Shown here in pieces: positions 10,857 through 21,379 of a DNA stretch of 64,000 nt. The stretch comes from Yamagishiella unicocca (Eukaryota; Chlorophyta; Chlorophyceae; Chlamydomonadales; Volvocaceae). Each line of letters starts with the position of its first letter. Within the stretch, counting starts at the first letter, position 1. The stretch covers positions 1-64,000 of the forward strand of contig BDSL01000175.1 of assembly GCA_003116995.1 (NCBI GenBank), in the 5' to 3' direction. The notes under the pieces are model-generated. The model had not been told where the DNA came from. It did not search any database and saw only the letters and a list, made by a program, of their open reading frames with translations. The translations under genes were made by a program, and so were the position numbers.

Positions 10857-13089
10857 ATGGCGGCCGCATCCCAGCTGTGGTATGTTCCCCACCGACCGGA
10901 CCTCGTGCTCCTTGGTGAGAACCGATTTCCAAATTGGATTAGAGTGATTACCGCATGCTGGTACCAGGGGTGGTTGCCCGCCGCGGTCCCCGAGTGGCTC
11001 CCGTTTTAGCAGGTGTATGCACTTCTCGTTACGTATAAGGCTATACACTGTCGTTATATTGTAGTATTGCGAGGGAAGAAAACCGGGCTTCCGGGACGGC
11101 GGGAGCACGTCCGTGCCGGCAGGCTCATGGCAACGACAAGGGGCCGCGAGCGAGCCAACCCAATTCATATGGCTAGGACATACTCGCTTGTTGCTAAAGA
11201 GATCGCATATCCTGGGGTTGCTACGGCCGTATGACCAGCACCAGCACCCTCCCTCTGCTCCCTATGTCCGCACGGTGTCTGCCCCCACACACGCACACGT
11301 CATACGAGTACCCCAAACCCCCTCACCCCCTCTCCCCCGCTGCCCTCCCTCTTCCCGGGGGTCCTCGCCCCCCCGCAGCCCCCTGCGACGGGGAGGGCCC
11401 TGTGCCCTGCAGCGGCAGCATGTACGTCAGCATTGACCACCTGCACCCCCCAGAGCGCGCCGACCGGCAGTGGCGCCACCCCCGCTCCACCGGCTATCTG
11501 ACCTGCTTCGGCGACATCGCCAAGCAGCAGCCCCGAGTGGTCCGCTGCGTGTGTGGCGCCTCGCCCTGCACCCTGCGGTCGCTGCAGGAGCGGGGCGGGG
11601 TGCCGGATGGGCTCATACCGGCAGACTGGGCCACCAAGTATGAGCTGCCGCCCAATGACGCGGCCAACGCGGCGTCAGAAAGTGCGAGGGGGCTTCGGGG
11701 CGGGGGTAGCGGGAAGGAAAGGGAGGAAAGGGGGCCGGGAGGAAAGGGGGGGGCTCCTCGTCCTGTATGCCTGGGCGGGCTTTCTAGCTGCACCCCCTCC
11801 CCCACCACACACACACAGACAGCACCCTACCCCAGCCAGCTCCGCCCCCCCCCCCAGCATGTGTGCCACCTCACGTCCACCGCGTGACTCCGCGACATCC
11901 CCTGCCGCACCCGCTGGCAACCCACAACCCATAAACCCCAACTCACAACCCCTGCCAACCCCCAACCCCCAACCCCCAACCCCCAACCCCCAACCCCTGG
12001 CAACGCACAACCGACAACCCACTCCCGACGCCACTCCCCACCCCAACGCGCTGCTTGTCTGGTTGCAGCTCGGCGTACCACCGCCGTGCAGCTGTGGCTG
12101 GAGTGCACCGCCAAGGCGGAGAGGGAGATCCCACCGGAGGAGGGGAAGGAGCAGCCGCCGGAGGAGAAGGTATTGGCGGCAGCCGAGGTGCGTGCGGACC
12201 TCGCTGCCGCTGCCGCTGCCGCGACCTCATAATAAATAAGGACTGATGACGCAGCGACCGGTAGCAGGCCTGCCAGTCTAACCTTCCGTTCCCCTCACAA
12301 CCACCGTCCCCCTTCGTGGCCTCTCTCTTAATCCTTCGCGCCTTCATGCTCGGGGCCACTTCTACCTAGCTAGCTGCCTGAACCCGCGCCCCGGGCCCCC
12401 AACTACCCCCAACGGTCCCCCAACTACCCCCCCAGCCGATGCTAACCGACTACCTCAAGGGCAGGGTGTGCTTCCACTGCAACCTGCCGTCCAGCCGCAT
12501 GCAGCGATGCAGCCGCTGCCTGCAGGTGCGCAGGGAGCGGGAGGGGAGGGGCAGCGGGGAGGTAGGGAGGGGTTATTGGCATAAAAAATGTGGGTGGGGA
12601 GGGGAGGCGAGTGCGGTGCGGTACTGGGCCAGCTGGTGATGGGTGTAGGAGCGGGTGGCAGGCAGTGGGCGGGGGCTCGGGATGGGCTGGGCGGTAGGAG
12701 GCGCCGGGACGGGAGGGGGAGGTCAGCGGCAGGACGCAGGCTCGCACGGGTATGCCGGTGGGCTTACATTGGCACGTGCGTTCGCACCCCCGCCCTTTGG
12801 TTCACCTGGCCCCCCCTGACCCCCCCTGACCCCCCCTGACCGCCCCTGACCCCCCCTGACCCCCCCCCCTCAGGCACGTTACTGCTCCAAGGAGTGCCAG
12901 CGGACACACTGGGCCACGCACAAACAGGAGTGCGCGGCAGCGGTGGCGGCGGCGGCCGCGCCCGCCAAGTCTTCGGAGCCGGAGGCGGCAGCAGCGACAG
13001 ATGGGGGCGCCGCCGCCGCAACGGACGGGGCAGCTGAGCCGGTGACGGCGGCGGCTGATGCGGCCACTCCCTCGGCTCCCGCGTCCTGA
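10857..13089 (+). CDS. MYND-type zinc finger protein, 261 aa
   Basis: Exons 10857-10914, 11379-11681, 12069-12187, 12436-12525 and 12874-13089. Phases match at all four junctions and the stop is TGA 13087-13089. The ATG at 10857 has a good context (GTTGCCATGG). An alternative in-frame ATG at 11231 would make the first intron coding, but the pyrimidine tract before 11379 and the exact phase match favour the spliced start. Residues 172-210 form a MYND finger: CFHC, CSRC, YCSKEC, then H202, H206 and C210, split by the last intron. The N-terminal 160 residues are unrecognised but hold several Cys (CVCGASPC). The tail is Ala-rich. MYND fingers bind proline-rich peptides in chromatin and signalling complexes. 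No SET domain is joined to this one, so the function is unknown. Confidence 0.8.
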
Positions 13090-13914
13090 GGCGACTACCG
13101 GCGACGTGCTCTTGTGTTTGGTTGGGTCGTGATAGGGATGCCGCGAGGGAGGGAGGGAGGGAGGAAGGGGCGACACGGCGAATAAATGGACGTTGGGGGA
13201 TCGTGATGCGTGCCAGACGGTGCGGGACGGTGTCAGGCTGGTCGAGGAAGGTCCAGCTGCGGGGGATGTGAAGGCCGGCAGCCGTGAGCCCTGACGAGCC
13301 CTCACAGCCTCGCCAGACGGAAGCAGGTGACTGGCGGGAATGCCATCGACACACTGCAGCGTGTGCGCATGTAAGAACGCCCGCAGCTCTCGAGCAGAGG
13401 GGTTCCCCCCCGCCTGTCCCAGCTACATGTTTGTCAGAAGCATTTTGCCTCGCCTGCCAGCCTAGTAGCTTAGCCCCTCTTAGCCAGTCTTTGCTGGGTT
13501 GGCAAGGCCAATGGCCTCTTAAGCTTCTTCGCCACGTGGTTGCACATGGTCCTTGCATGGCTTGGATGAGTGAACCAATGTAATGCAGGACGTGCAGGAT
13601 AATCTGGACCGCTGGCATGGGAGTGGGGCAAGGTTTACGCTCCGGAACCATCGCGGGAATCATTACCGGTACTCGTAAACCATCATCGTGATCTATTACC
13701 AAATTGCTGCATGTAAGGAGTTCTTGTTGTAAAGGCCCCCTTACAGGCTTTACGGGACATTTAGCGAAGCAGGAACCGATAAATCGTTTTAGTATTTACT
13801 GCCTGGGACAGCGAGGCAGCTGAGGCAGAGTCTCAACCCAGTGCGTTATAGCTACCTGCCATGCGTGTGACTCTATAATTATTGCTACCAACGGCATCCA
13901 AGCGTCAACACACA
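13090..13914. other. Intergenic: 3' UTR of the MYND gene and promoter of the JmjC gene
   Basis: No coding signal. Candidate TGTAA polyadenylation signals at 13370-13374, 13579-13583, 13712-13716 and 13728-13732. Confidence 0.45.
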
Positions 13915-16900
13915 ATGCCTCGGGCTGCGCATGCGCCGCTGGTGAGGTCGCTACTGTTCCATCTATCCTAAAACGCAGGATCTACACACACGGATTTGTT
14001 CCTGGCTGAGCCACAAGCGTTTTTGCTGCTGCAGAGTGGCGCCAAAGGCGTGGCCACGCTGGACGCGGCTACCCTGGACCCCGAGACGTTCTGGGCGCAT
14101 CACGTCGCATTGCGCAAGCCGGTGAGGCCCAGGAGGCCCCTGAATCTCATTTGACGGCAGTGCTCGGGTCTATTAAGGTCGTTTTGGGGGCATTCCTCCT
14201 ACACCAAGCAACGGGAGGCGGGAGAGGGCTCGGCTGGCGCCGGAGGGGTCCGCGGGTCCCGCCCCGCCGCTCTCGCTGTTCCCCGATCCCCATCGCGCAC
14301 TCCCCTCCTCTCCCCTCGCCCTCTGCTCTGCACCTGCGGCCAGGCCCTCATCCGCGGCCACCCATCCGATCTGGCCTGGAGAGCCAGCAGCCTGTGGTCC
14401 GATGACTACCTCACCCGAAAGGCGGTGGGTGGGGCTGGGAGGGTGCTCTGTGGGGCTAGTCAGGTGGAGCCATTGGCTTTGGCAGCCGTCAGCTGCTTTG
14501 GTCCGTAACGACTGTGTGGATTTGCCCAACCACCGCCCTCCCTGGAGACGAACCCTCCTGGACGGTGCCAACCCCAACACCGCGCAGCCGGCCGACGCCG
14601 ACCGCGTGTACGTTCGTACGCTTGTTCCTTTGCATGTTTGATTCACGGAATGTTACGCTGCGAAACAGTTTCCTACGGGACGAGTGCGCGGGTTTTTGTG
14701 CGTGTGTAGGTTCATATAGTACGACTTATGTGTGTGTGTGTTTGTGTATATGTGCTTGCAGGGCAGCGCACAGGTCCTGGTGGAGGTGCGGGGCTCACCG
14801 GGTGGGGGCTACGGCCGCGGAGTCAAGCGGCGGATGACCTTCGGGCAGTTCGTGAGGCGGGTGGCGGCGGGGGACACCGGGCTGTACCTGTCGGCGCAAC
14901 AGGTGGGTCCAGGGAGGAAGGCCGGAGCAGGGGGGCTGGGAAGGTCCTGCGTGGCGACTAGACAGGAGAAAAGAAGATACGAGCAGGCGGGGTGGGGTGG
15001 ACAAGGTGGGTCCGTTACCGCCGCTGACTCCGACTTCGAACTCCAACCCTCGTTCCCCCTCGTCCCCTCGGTCCCCCATCCACCTCCCCGCCCCACCCCG
15101 CCCCGCCCCCCTCCCTGGCGCTCTGCGCCCCTCCCTGGTGCTCTGCAACCCCCTCTCCCCCGCAGGTCGGTGTGGCCCCAGACGGCCACCCTCAGCTGCT
15201 CGCGGAGCCGCTGCTGAGCCTGGCTTCCGCTGGATCCAGATCTGGATCCGGCGCTGGGTGTGCTTCCGCTGACTTCCCCGCCTCCCTGGCGCTGGCGGGC
15301 CACCTGGTGCCGCAGTCGCTCAACATCTGGATGGGCGCGGCGGAGGATGGTGGGTGGGCTAGGCAAGCTAGGGGCTCTTGACAGGGGAGCCGCATGACCT
15401 GATATGTGTACAGTGGGCTAGATGCCCAACCCAGCAGTTGGGCTGCCCGGGGCCCTCCAGGGAAGGGGCTCTCATGCAGGAGGCAAGAGCCCTGCTGACC
15501 ACCCCTGCTGACCACCCCTGCTGACCACCCCTGCTGGCGGTGGTCCCACCTCAGGCAGCAGCAGCGGCCTTCACCACGACTTCCACGACAACATCTACCT
15601 GCTGCTGCGCGGCACCAAGCGCTTCCGCCTCTACCCGCCCCACGAGGCCGCCCGCATGTACACGCACGGCAAGGTGGCGCGCATGTACGACAACGGCCGG
15701 ATCGTGTACGAGGGACAGGTGGGTAGGTCTGGGTGGGCGGGGGCGCCGCTGCATGTGCGGGGTTACGCTTGGTGGGTGGGGGGCCCGTGGGGGATGTTGA
15801 TGTCTGAGAATGAGTTGTAGCTGAGATGGTATCCGTGACTGTGGGACCGACCCAGCGGCCTGAGGGGCTCGTCGGTGGTGACCCTGTCGGGGCGCTGGAC
15901 CGGGAGCTGCGCAAGCATATCCATTGAGGCCCTTGCTCGTACATCGTACGACAAATCCTTTCCTCATCGTATGCTCCAGGGTGACGTGCTGGCTGACGGT
16001 ACGGACGCGAGCGAGGTGGACAGGTGGCGGAGCAGGACCAGCGCGGAGGCGGCGGTGGCGGAGGCGGAGGCGGCGGTGGCGCGCGGCGAGCGGGTGGGTG
16101 CTGTCTGGTGGCTGGGTGCGTTCGGCCCCCCGCGTTACGAGTCCTGCTACCGCAGCCGCGACAGCTGCCACCCCTTGGCACCGCCAATGCCACCGCCACT
16201 GCCCCTACCGCCGCCAGGACCCCCACCCCCGCCACCGCAAACACACCCACGCAGGGCGCCCAGGCCCTCCTGGCGGCGGCTGAGGCCTCCCTGGAGGAGC
16301 TGCTGGAGGCGGAGCTGGGTGATGCACTGGGGGGCGGCGACGAGGGCTCCTCGGAGCAGGAGGAGGGGTGGGGCCGGGATCTGAAGGACGACTTCGACGA
16401 GGCCGACCTGGGGGACGGTGATGAGGGGTCTTCGGAGCAGGAGGAGGGGGAGGGCAGGGGAAAGGCAGGGGGCAAGAAGGGGGCCAAGGGCGCGGACGGC
16501 GGTGCCGACAGCGAACTGGTGGTCGACACGGACACGCCGCCCAGCTTCAGCCGGGTGCCGCTGGGTGACCCGCGGGTCAGTGACGCGGAGCTGGCGGCGG
16601 CGTTCCCGCAGTTCCCCGGCCGCGCGGCGGCGGTGGAGGTGACGGTGGAGGCGGGCAACATGCTGTACCTGCCCGCGGGTAGGTCGGCGGGGAGGGGTGA
16701 GGCAAGAGGGGGAGGGGAGGGCGAAGGAGAGGAGGGGGAAAGGGGAGGGACGTGTTGTGGGGGGAGGTCGGCCATCGCATGCCTTGTTGGTTGGAGGCTG
16801 GCGGCTGGCGGGAACGGCGTCTGTGAGGCCGGCCGCGCAGTCTGATCAAGGTGTGCGGACGGGTAGTTGCTAGGTGGGACCTCACTGGGTCGGCCGGCAC

Positions 16901-17317
16901 GGCTGCTGCAAGGATGGTGAAGCCATTGTGGTGGAGGGGTGGGTGAAGCCGTTGTGGTGGAGGGGTGGGTGAAGCCGTTGTGGTGGAGGGGTGGGTGAAG
17001 CCGCATGACCGTCATGGCGACCACGCCGCCAGGTCCTGACGAAGTTCACCCGGCGGCGCTGCAGGCTGGTTCCACGAGGTCACGTCGTACGGGGCCCCCG
17101 GCGGACCCGAGGGCGGCCACCTGGCCTTCAACTACTGGTTCCACCCGCCGGATCGGCTGGATCCGAGCCGCCGCGGCTTCAGGGCGCCGTACACCTCGGA
17201 CTTCCTGCCGGCGCTGTGGCGCTCGCGCACGGCGGCGGGTCTGCCCGGGGGCATGGAGCCGGGGGCGGGGGCACAGCCGGCGCCGGAGCAGGCCGGCAAG
17301 GCAGTGGGTGAGGGGCC

Positions 17318-17348
<31 letters not shown>

Positions 17349-18436
17349 CCGCCTCACTCGGCCCTGCGCTCGTCGCCGCCATCGCAAGGGCGGCCCAGCT
17401 CGAGCGCGAAAGGCAGGTCGGCAAAGAGACGCGCGTCCGCTGACGGCGGCGACGGCGGCGGCGGCGACGACAGCGATGCCGCGGCGGTAGGAGCGGGCGG
17501 GAGTGGCGGCCGCCGCCAGCGCGCTCGCCGCGACGGCGAGGCGGCGGTGGCGCCGCCGCCTCAGACCGTGGATGCAGCTGCTGTCAGTCCGGGGTCGGAG
17601 GACTCGGACCTGGACCCCCCCCGGCGGCCGCTTGACGCCCGGGCCGCCCGGGCGCTGCTTGCGAAGCTGGAGGCAGCCGCCCAGCGGGGCGAGGGCCAGG
17701 ACGGGCAGGAGGATGGCGGACAGCTCAACGAGGAGGTGGGTGGAGCCCGAGCGTCTCAGGAGCGGGAGCGGTTGCGGCTCCTTAGCTGCTGCCGCTGCCG
17801 CTGCTGCTGCTGCTGCGGGGACGTCGTTTAGCCGGACAGCCGTCCTACCGTCGGCACTTACCTCACTCCCCACATCCCTCCGTCCTGCCGTGTTGAGGGC
17901 CCACGAAACGCTGCAACCCGTGTTTGAAGCGCCACATCCCCCTCCCTTGCTGCCAGCCCCCCACCCTTCCCGGGCCTTTTTCCAATCCCCCTCCCTGCCC
18001 CTCCCCTCCCTCCCCCTCCCCTCCGTCCCTGGCCCCCCCACAGGAGTATCAGCTGCTGATGATGATGGAGGCGGCCCGCCGTCGTGGCGCGGCCATGCAG
18101 GCCATGCGCGCCTTCTTCGAGAAGGAGATGAAGCTGCGCCGCTACCGCCGCATGCGCGCGAGGCTGCCCCCGGGACGCAGACACCACCCGGTGGTGGCCG
18201 TGCCCCCCCAGGTGAGAGCGTGGAGACCGGCAACGGCCGAGGCGGCAGCGGTAGCGGTTGGCGGAGGCGGTGGTGGGAAGGCGGCGGTGGCGGCGGTGGC
18301 GGCGGCGGCGGCTGCGGGCGGGAAGGCTGGTGGTGGTGGTGCCAGGAGCGGGCAGGAGGTGGGTCGGCGGCAGCAGCCTGGGCGGGCTGCGGGTGCGCCG
18401 TCTGGGAGGGGCGGCAAACAGGGGCAGCGGCGGTAG
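13915..18436 (+). CDS. JmjC / cupin-8 domain 2-oxoglutarate Fe(II) dioxygenase, 761 aa
   Basis: Ten exons: 13915-13941, 14035-14121, 14344-14424, 14762-14902, 15166-15349, 15555-15718, 15980-16093, 16255-16678, 17065-17735, 18044-18436. All phases agree. The N-terminus (TFWAHHVALRKPALIRGH) is the usual lead-in of cupin-8 JmjC proteins. The iron-binding HxD is in LHHDFHDN (~178-184), and the distal histidine is in GWFHEVTS (~408-415) followed by HLAFNYWFHPPD. About 230 residues separate them, far more than usual, because an acidic Glu/Asp-rich insert (~270-350) interrupts the barrel. The C-terminal 270 residues are Gly/Ala/Arg-rich with a basic helical patch (EYQLLMMMEAARRRG). It is likely a protein or histone hydroxylase/demethylase; the substrate cannot be read from sequence. 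A donor-like GTGAGA inside the last exon (18211) makes the final 75 residues less certain. Confidence 0.8.
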
Positions 18437-19119
18437 TGGAAGAGATGGCTAGCAGGCTGGGAGGTGGTGGAGGGGGAGGTGGTGGGGCGCACCCGATGGG
18501 GCAAAGGGCCGCTTCTTTGGCGGCGGTGCAGGGTATTGTTGCGGGCGGCCTGACTTCTGAATCCACATGCGTGATATTTAGGGTTTTGCTGTCTGGTAGC
18601 GAGATTGGTTACGACGCGGCTGCGGCATACGTGCGTGCAGGGGTAGGCTGGGTGGCTTGGCGGGGAGAGGGGCGGGCGGGAGGCGGAGAGAGGGGAGGGG
18701 GGGGAGGGCTCCCGCTTGACCTACTGCTGCTGCTGCCCCCGGCCGGGTCGGACGGCTGGGCGAGGTGGCGGGGAGGACCTGGCGGTGGGTGGAAATGATA
18801 TTCCGGTGCAGTGGCCATGACGGTAGCGGGCAGTGGGCCTGCCTGCGTACAGCGATGAGGGCGCATTTGAATGCTCGGTCCTCCCTCACTGGCGACTCTT
18901 GCCTCATATTTAAAGACTCCGAATAACAGACGCTCCGTTTCTCCTGGCTCTCTCGTCGTCGATCGTGCAGCTAAACCTTCGACTAATGTTGCGTAATTAC
19001 CGCCAACGGGGGACACCACAAAACACACGGCCCATGGCCCCTTACACCAGCCTGCAACCACTACCGAACTGAGGGTGGGCATCCCCCCTGGATTAGTTTA
19101 GGCGTCGGTCACGGTGGCA
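18437..19119. other. Intergenic, 3' flank of the JmjC gene
   Basis: No recognisable gene and no clear TGTAA signal seen. Confidence 0.4.
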
Positions 19120-19205
19120 TATTAGGATTAGCAACCTGCGGATTGGAAACCGTGCCCCGGCGTATTGGGATTAGCAACCTGCGTATTGGAAACCGTGCCC
19201 CGGCG
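19120..19205 (+). repeat. 43-bp direct repeat, two copies
   Basis: 19120-19162 and 19163-19205 differ at only a few positions (both contain GGATTAGCAACCTGCG and GGAAACCGTGCCCCGGCG). They lie at the outer edge of the retrotransposon remnant. Confidence 0.9.
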
Positions 19206-19237
19206 TGCCAGCGCGTCGAGTCCTGTCCGCAATCCTT

Positions 19238-19710
19238 TCAGCCCCGATCTCTGCCTCTCTCCCCTCCTGATCTAGCGCCTAGATAGACGCGCTCTCCGGG
19301 GTATACATGGCGTACCCCGGAGAGCGCGTCTATTTCCCCAACTAGTACCACCTCCCCCGGGAGGTCGCCCGCGCGCTTAACGCTGCGGAAGACGCCGGAG
19401 CCGAAAGTGGTGGTGATGCCGTCCTTGTCCAGTAACTGCACGGACAGTGCATGTATGGGGGACCCCGGCAGGAGCAGTACACTACCCAGCTACAGCTGTA
19501 CGGTGCGGCCGTGTACGCTGGTGGCTAGCGTTGTGCTCCCGTGCTCTGTTACACGGGCAGGGGGCCCTTTCGGCAGCTAAAGAACAATGGTTCCCGCAGT
19601 GGGCGGATGTCGTACAGTACTGTAGGGTCGCCAGTGACATGCGCGCAAGCGCCTGAATCCACGAGCCACAAGCCGCTGCTCTTAGGTAGTGGACAGGTTG
19701 CGGCGGCGAA
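19238..19710 (-). pseudogene. copia retropepsin and downstream pol fragment
   Basis: Minus-strand translation gives the aspartic protease signature WLVDSGACAHVTGD near 19690-19620. After a frame break it gives QLLDKDGITTTFGSG (19441-19395), typical of the gag-pre-integrase region of copia polyproteins. The reading then fades towards 19238. The segment is broken and truncated. Confidence 0.75.
19283..19333. repeat. Perfect 21-bp hairpin, 9-nt loop
   Basis: 19283-19303 is the exact reverse complement of 19313-19333 (ATAGACGCGCTCTCCGGGG... / ...CCCCGGAGAGCGCGTCTAT). It lies in the pol-derived minus-strand segment that follows the protease. Confidence 0.95.
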
Positions 19711-20518
19711 TGATGGGCCTGCACCGCCGGCTGATGGGGCGGTGCAGGCCCATCAGCCGGCGGTGCAGGCCCATCAGCCGGCGGTGCAGGCCCATCAGCC
19801 GGCGGTGCAGCATCAGGCTGGCAGCAACAACACAACCACGCACCGCATGCATGCGGCGGTCCACCAGGTGATCGCTGGTGGGGGAGGTGCCGGGGATGCA
19901 GGCGGCAGCAAAGGCACGGCATTTCAGATGTTCGCCGCCGCAACCTGTCCACTACCTAAGAGCAGCGGCTTGTGGCTCGTGGATTCAGGCGCTTGCGCGC
20001 ATGTCACTGGCGACCCTACAGTACTGTACGACATCCGCCCTCGGCCAGACTGTTGGCGCTGCGGCCTGGACGACGGCCATCAGGGTCGCAACTGCCCCAA
20101 CCACGCCCTGAAGGAGCCCTACCTGAGGTACTGTCGCTTGCACGCCGAAGCAAGTGGTTATCTCTCTGCCAATAAACAGCTGGATTGGCAGCGGCAGGAG
20201 GCGCCTAAGTACTGGGTCGCTCCGCAGCCACAGCCGCAGCCGCAGTCACTGCCGCAACATTACACGTCGGTGCAGTATGGACTGCCGCGGGTGTACGGAC
20301 CACAGTACGGACAGCAACAGACACAGGTGTACGGACCACAGTACGGACAGACACAGGTGTACGGACCACAGTACGGACAGCCGTACTCGACGCTGGGCTT
20401 CCAGGCTGCGCCGCCAGGCTTCCAGGCTGTATCCCCGACCACCACTACCACCACTTCTGCCGCTGATTGCGTTAAAGTGCTGCACCGCTCCCAGCACATT
20501 CACCCCACCGGCAGCTGA
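19541..20518 (+). pseudogene. Chimeric plus-strand ORF made of inverted copia pieces, 325 aa
   Basis: The ORF runs through a 21-bp tandem repeat (~19741-19815), a gag C-terminus, the protease signature WLVDSGACAHVTGD (~19973-20014) and then a zinc-knuckle-like CWRCGLDDGHQGRNC (CX2CX5HX4C, ~20055-20099), followed by Gln/Tyr-rich repeats (VYGPQYGQ). In intact copia elements the knuckle precedes the protease, so this order shows a rearrangement junction just after 20040. The end is antisense to the genuine gag frame. It is treated as a by-product of rearrangement. Confidence 0.6.
19601..20040. repeat. 110-bp perfect inverted repeat with 220-bp spacer
   Basis: 19601-19710 is the exact reverse complement of 19931-20040. 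Both arms encode the copia protease active-site segment, once on each strand. The spacer 19711-19930 includes about four 21-bp units (core GGTGCAGGCCCATCAGCCGG) and a short palindrome. Confidence 0.95.
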
Positions 20519-21058
20519 TGCCTCAGCGGCAGCCCTGGCCAGAGATTTCTCCTCCCTCACTAGCTTGGCGTGCAAATCCTCCAGGCTGGGCGAGGGTCTG
20601 ACGTTCTGCAAGGTCGTCACGAGGACCTTGTAGCTGATCGGGAGTCCCTGCACGTCCTCATCAGCTTTGGTCAAGTCCAAACGACACTGCCGTGCCCGGT
20701 TGACGAAAGCGTCGATGGACTCGTCGGGCGCCTTCTTCAACTTGACAAACTCCTCATGTAGCTCGTCAACACGCTCCTGGGACCTCATTTCGAACGTCAA
20801 ATGCAGGGCGCGCCACATCTCGAATGCCGACTCGCATTCTTGGAGTGCTGGTCCGAACACCTTTAGGGCCTTCACCCGTATATCGGCGCGGAGCTTTCTA
20901 TCCTGTTTAAGTTGTTCCACGGTAGGGGCCAAGGTCTCGAACCCAACGTCCAGGAGGGACTTCACGCCGAGATAGTCGGCATAGTTCTGAACCTGGGCCT
21001 CCCACTCTGGGAAGTGGCCGCGGCCCCTCAGAATCTCTACTGAGCTCGACTTCACCAT
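20246..21058 (-). CDS. copia gag polyprotein, N-terminal UBN2-type domain
   Basis: ATG at 21058 opens a 270-codon frame. The first ~200 residues are intact and copia-like: WEAQVQNYADYLG, then a helical core with MWRALHLTFEMRS and VNRARQCRLDLT, and SLEDLHAKLVREEKSL near the end. These match the UBN2/gag-polypeptide family of Ty1/copia capsids. From about 20450 down, the frame enters low-complexity repeats that also read on the other strand as part of the rearranged zone. The start lies 91 nt downstream of the primer-binding site, a normal leader length. Gag builds the particle that houses reverse transcription. Without pol this copy is defective. Confidence 0.8.
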   Translation of the reverse strand: MVKSSSVEILRGRGHFPEWEAQVQNYADYLGVKSLLDVGFETLAPTVEQLKQDRKLRADIRVKALKVFGPALQECESAFEMWRALHLTFEMRSQERVDELHEEFVKLKKAPDESIDAFVNRARQCRLDLTKADEDVQGLPISYKVLVTTLQNVRPSPSLEDLHAKLVREEKSLARAAAEASAAGGVNVLGAVQHFNAISGRSGGSGGRGYSLEAWRRSLEAQRRVRLSVLWSVHLCLSVLWSVHLCLLLSVLWSVHPRQSILHRRVMLRQ

Positions 21059-21148
21059 TTCGGTGCTTCCTGGACCTACTAGCCGTCGCGATCTTCACGT
21101 GCGACTCAGCGCTCTATTATATCAAGAATGCAGCACCTTCAGCGTAAA

Positions 21149-21163
21149 GCGGGGCTCATAACC
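21149..21163 (-). other. Retrotransposon primer-binding site
   Basis: Directly abutting the LTR, the minus strand reads GGTTATGAGCCCCGC. This resembles the complement of an initiator-Met tRNA anticodon arm (GGGCYCAUAACC) rather than a tRNA 3' end, as known for half-tRNA priming in Drosophila copia. Confidence 0.7.
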
Positions 21164-21374
21164 TGTTGAGACTCTTTGTGTGGTCCAGCGAGAACCGGAT
21201 AGAGTCTGGACTCAATTGACTCTGGATACGTGCTTCGGACTCCTCTTTGTTTACACACTACTAATTATGCTTAACTTTGGAGAGCAGTGCCGCGAGCCTA
21301 AAGGGCCAACAGCACTGTCGTACACGCCAGCACTTAGCGTGTGGGGGCAGACCGCACCCCAACACATCTCAACA
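21164..21374 (-). repeat. copia 5' LTR, 211 bp
   Basis: The ends are perfect 8-bp inverted repeats, TGTTGAGA at 21164-21171 and TCTCAACA at 21367-21374. Gag and the primer-binding site lie on its inner side. Outside it GCCGG (21375-21379) matches the satellite target CTGGCCGGTTC and may be half of a 5-bp target-site duplication. Confidence 0.85.
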
Positions 21375-21379
21375 GCCGG

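Larger units (their letters stand above)
19238..21374 (-). mobile_element. Truncated, rearranged Ty1/copia LTR retrotransposon
   Basis: Read on the minus strand: LTR 21374-21164, adjacent tRNA primer-binding site, gag with a UBN2-type domain (21058 to ~20450), then a scrambled middle, then the retropepsin and gag-pre-integrase part (19710-19238). No integrase, reverse transcriptase, RNase H or second LTR is present, so the element is 3'-truncated and cannot move by itself. The middle (~19711-20450) carries element sequence in the opposite orientation. An internal frame break also interrupts the protease segment around 19495. Confidence 0.85.

Noticed and set aside
12588..12839. ORF downstream of the MYND exon
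   Set aside because: It lies within the intron 12526-12873 that separates the two halves of the MYND finger.
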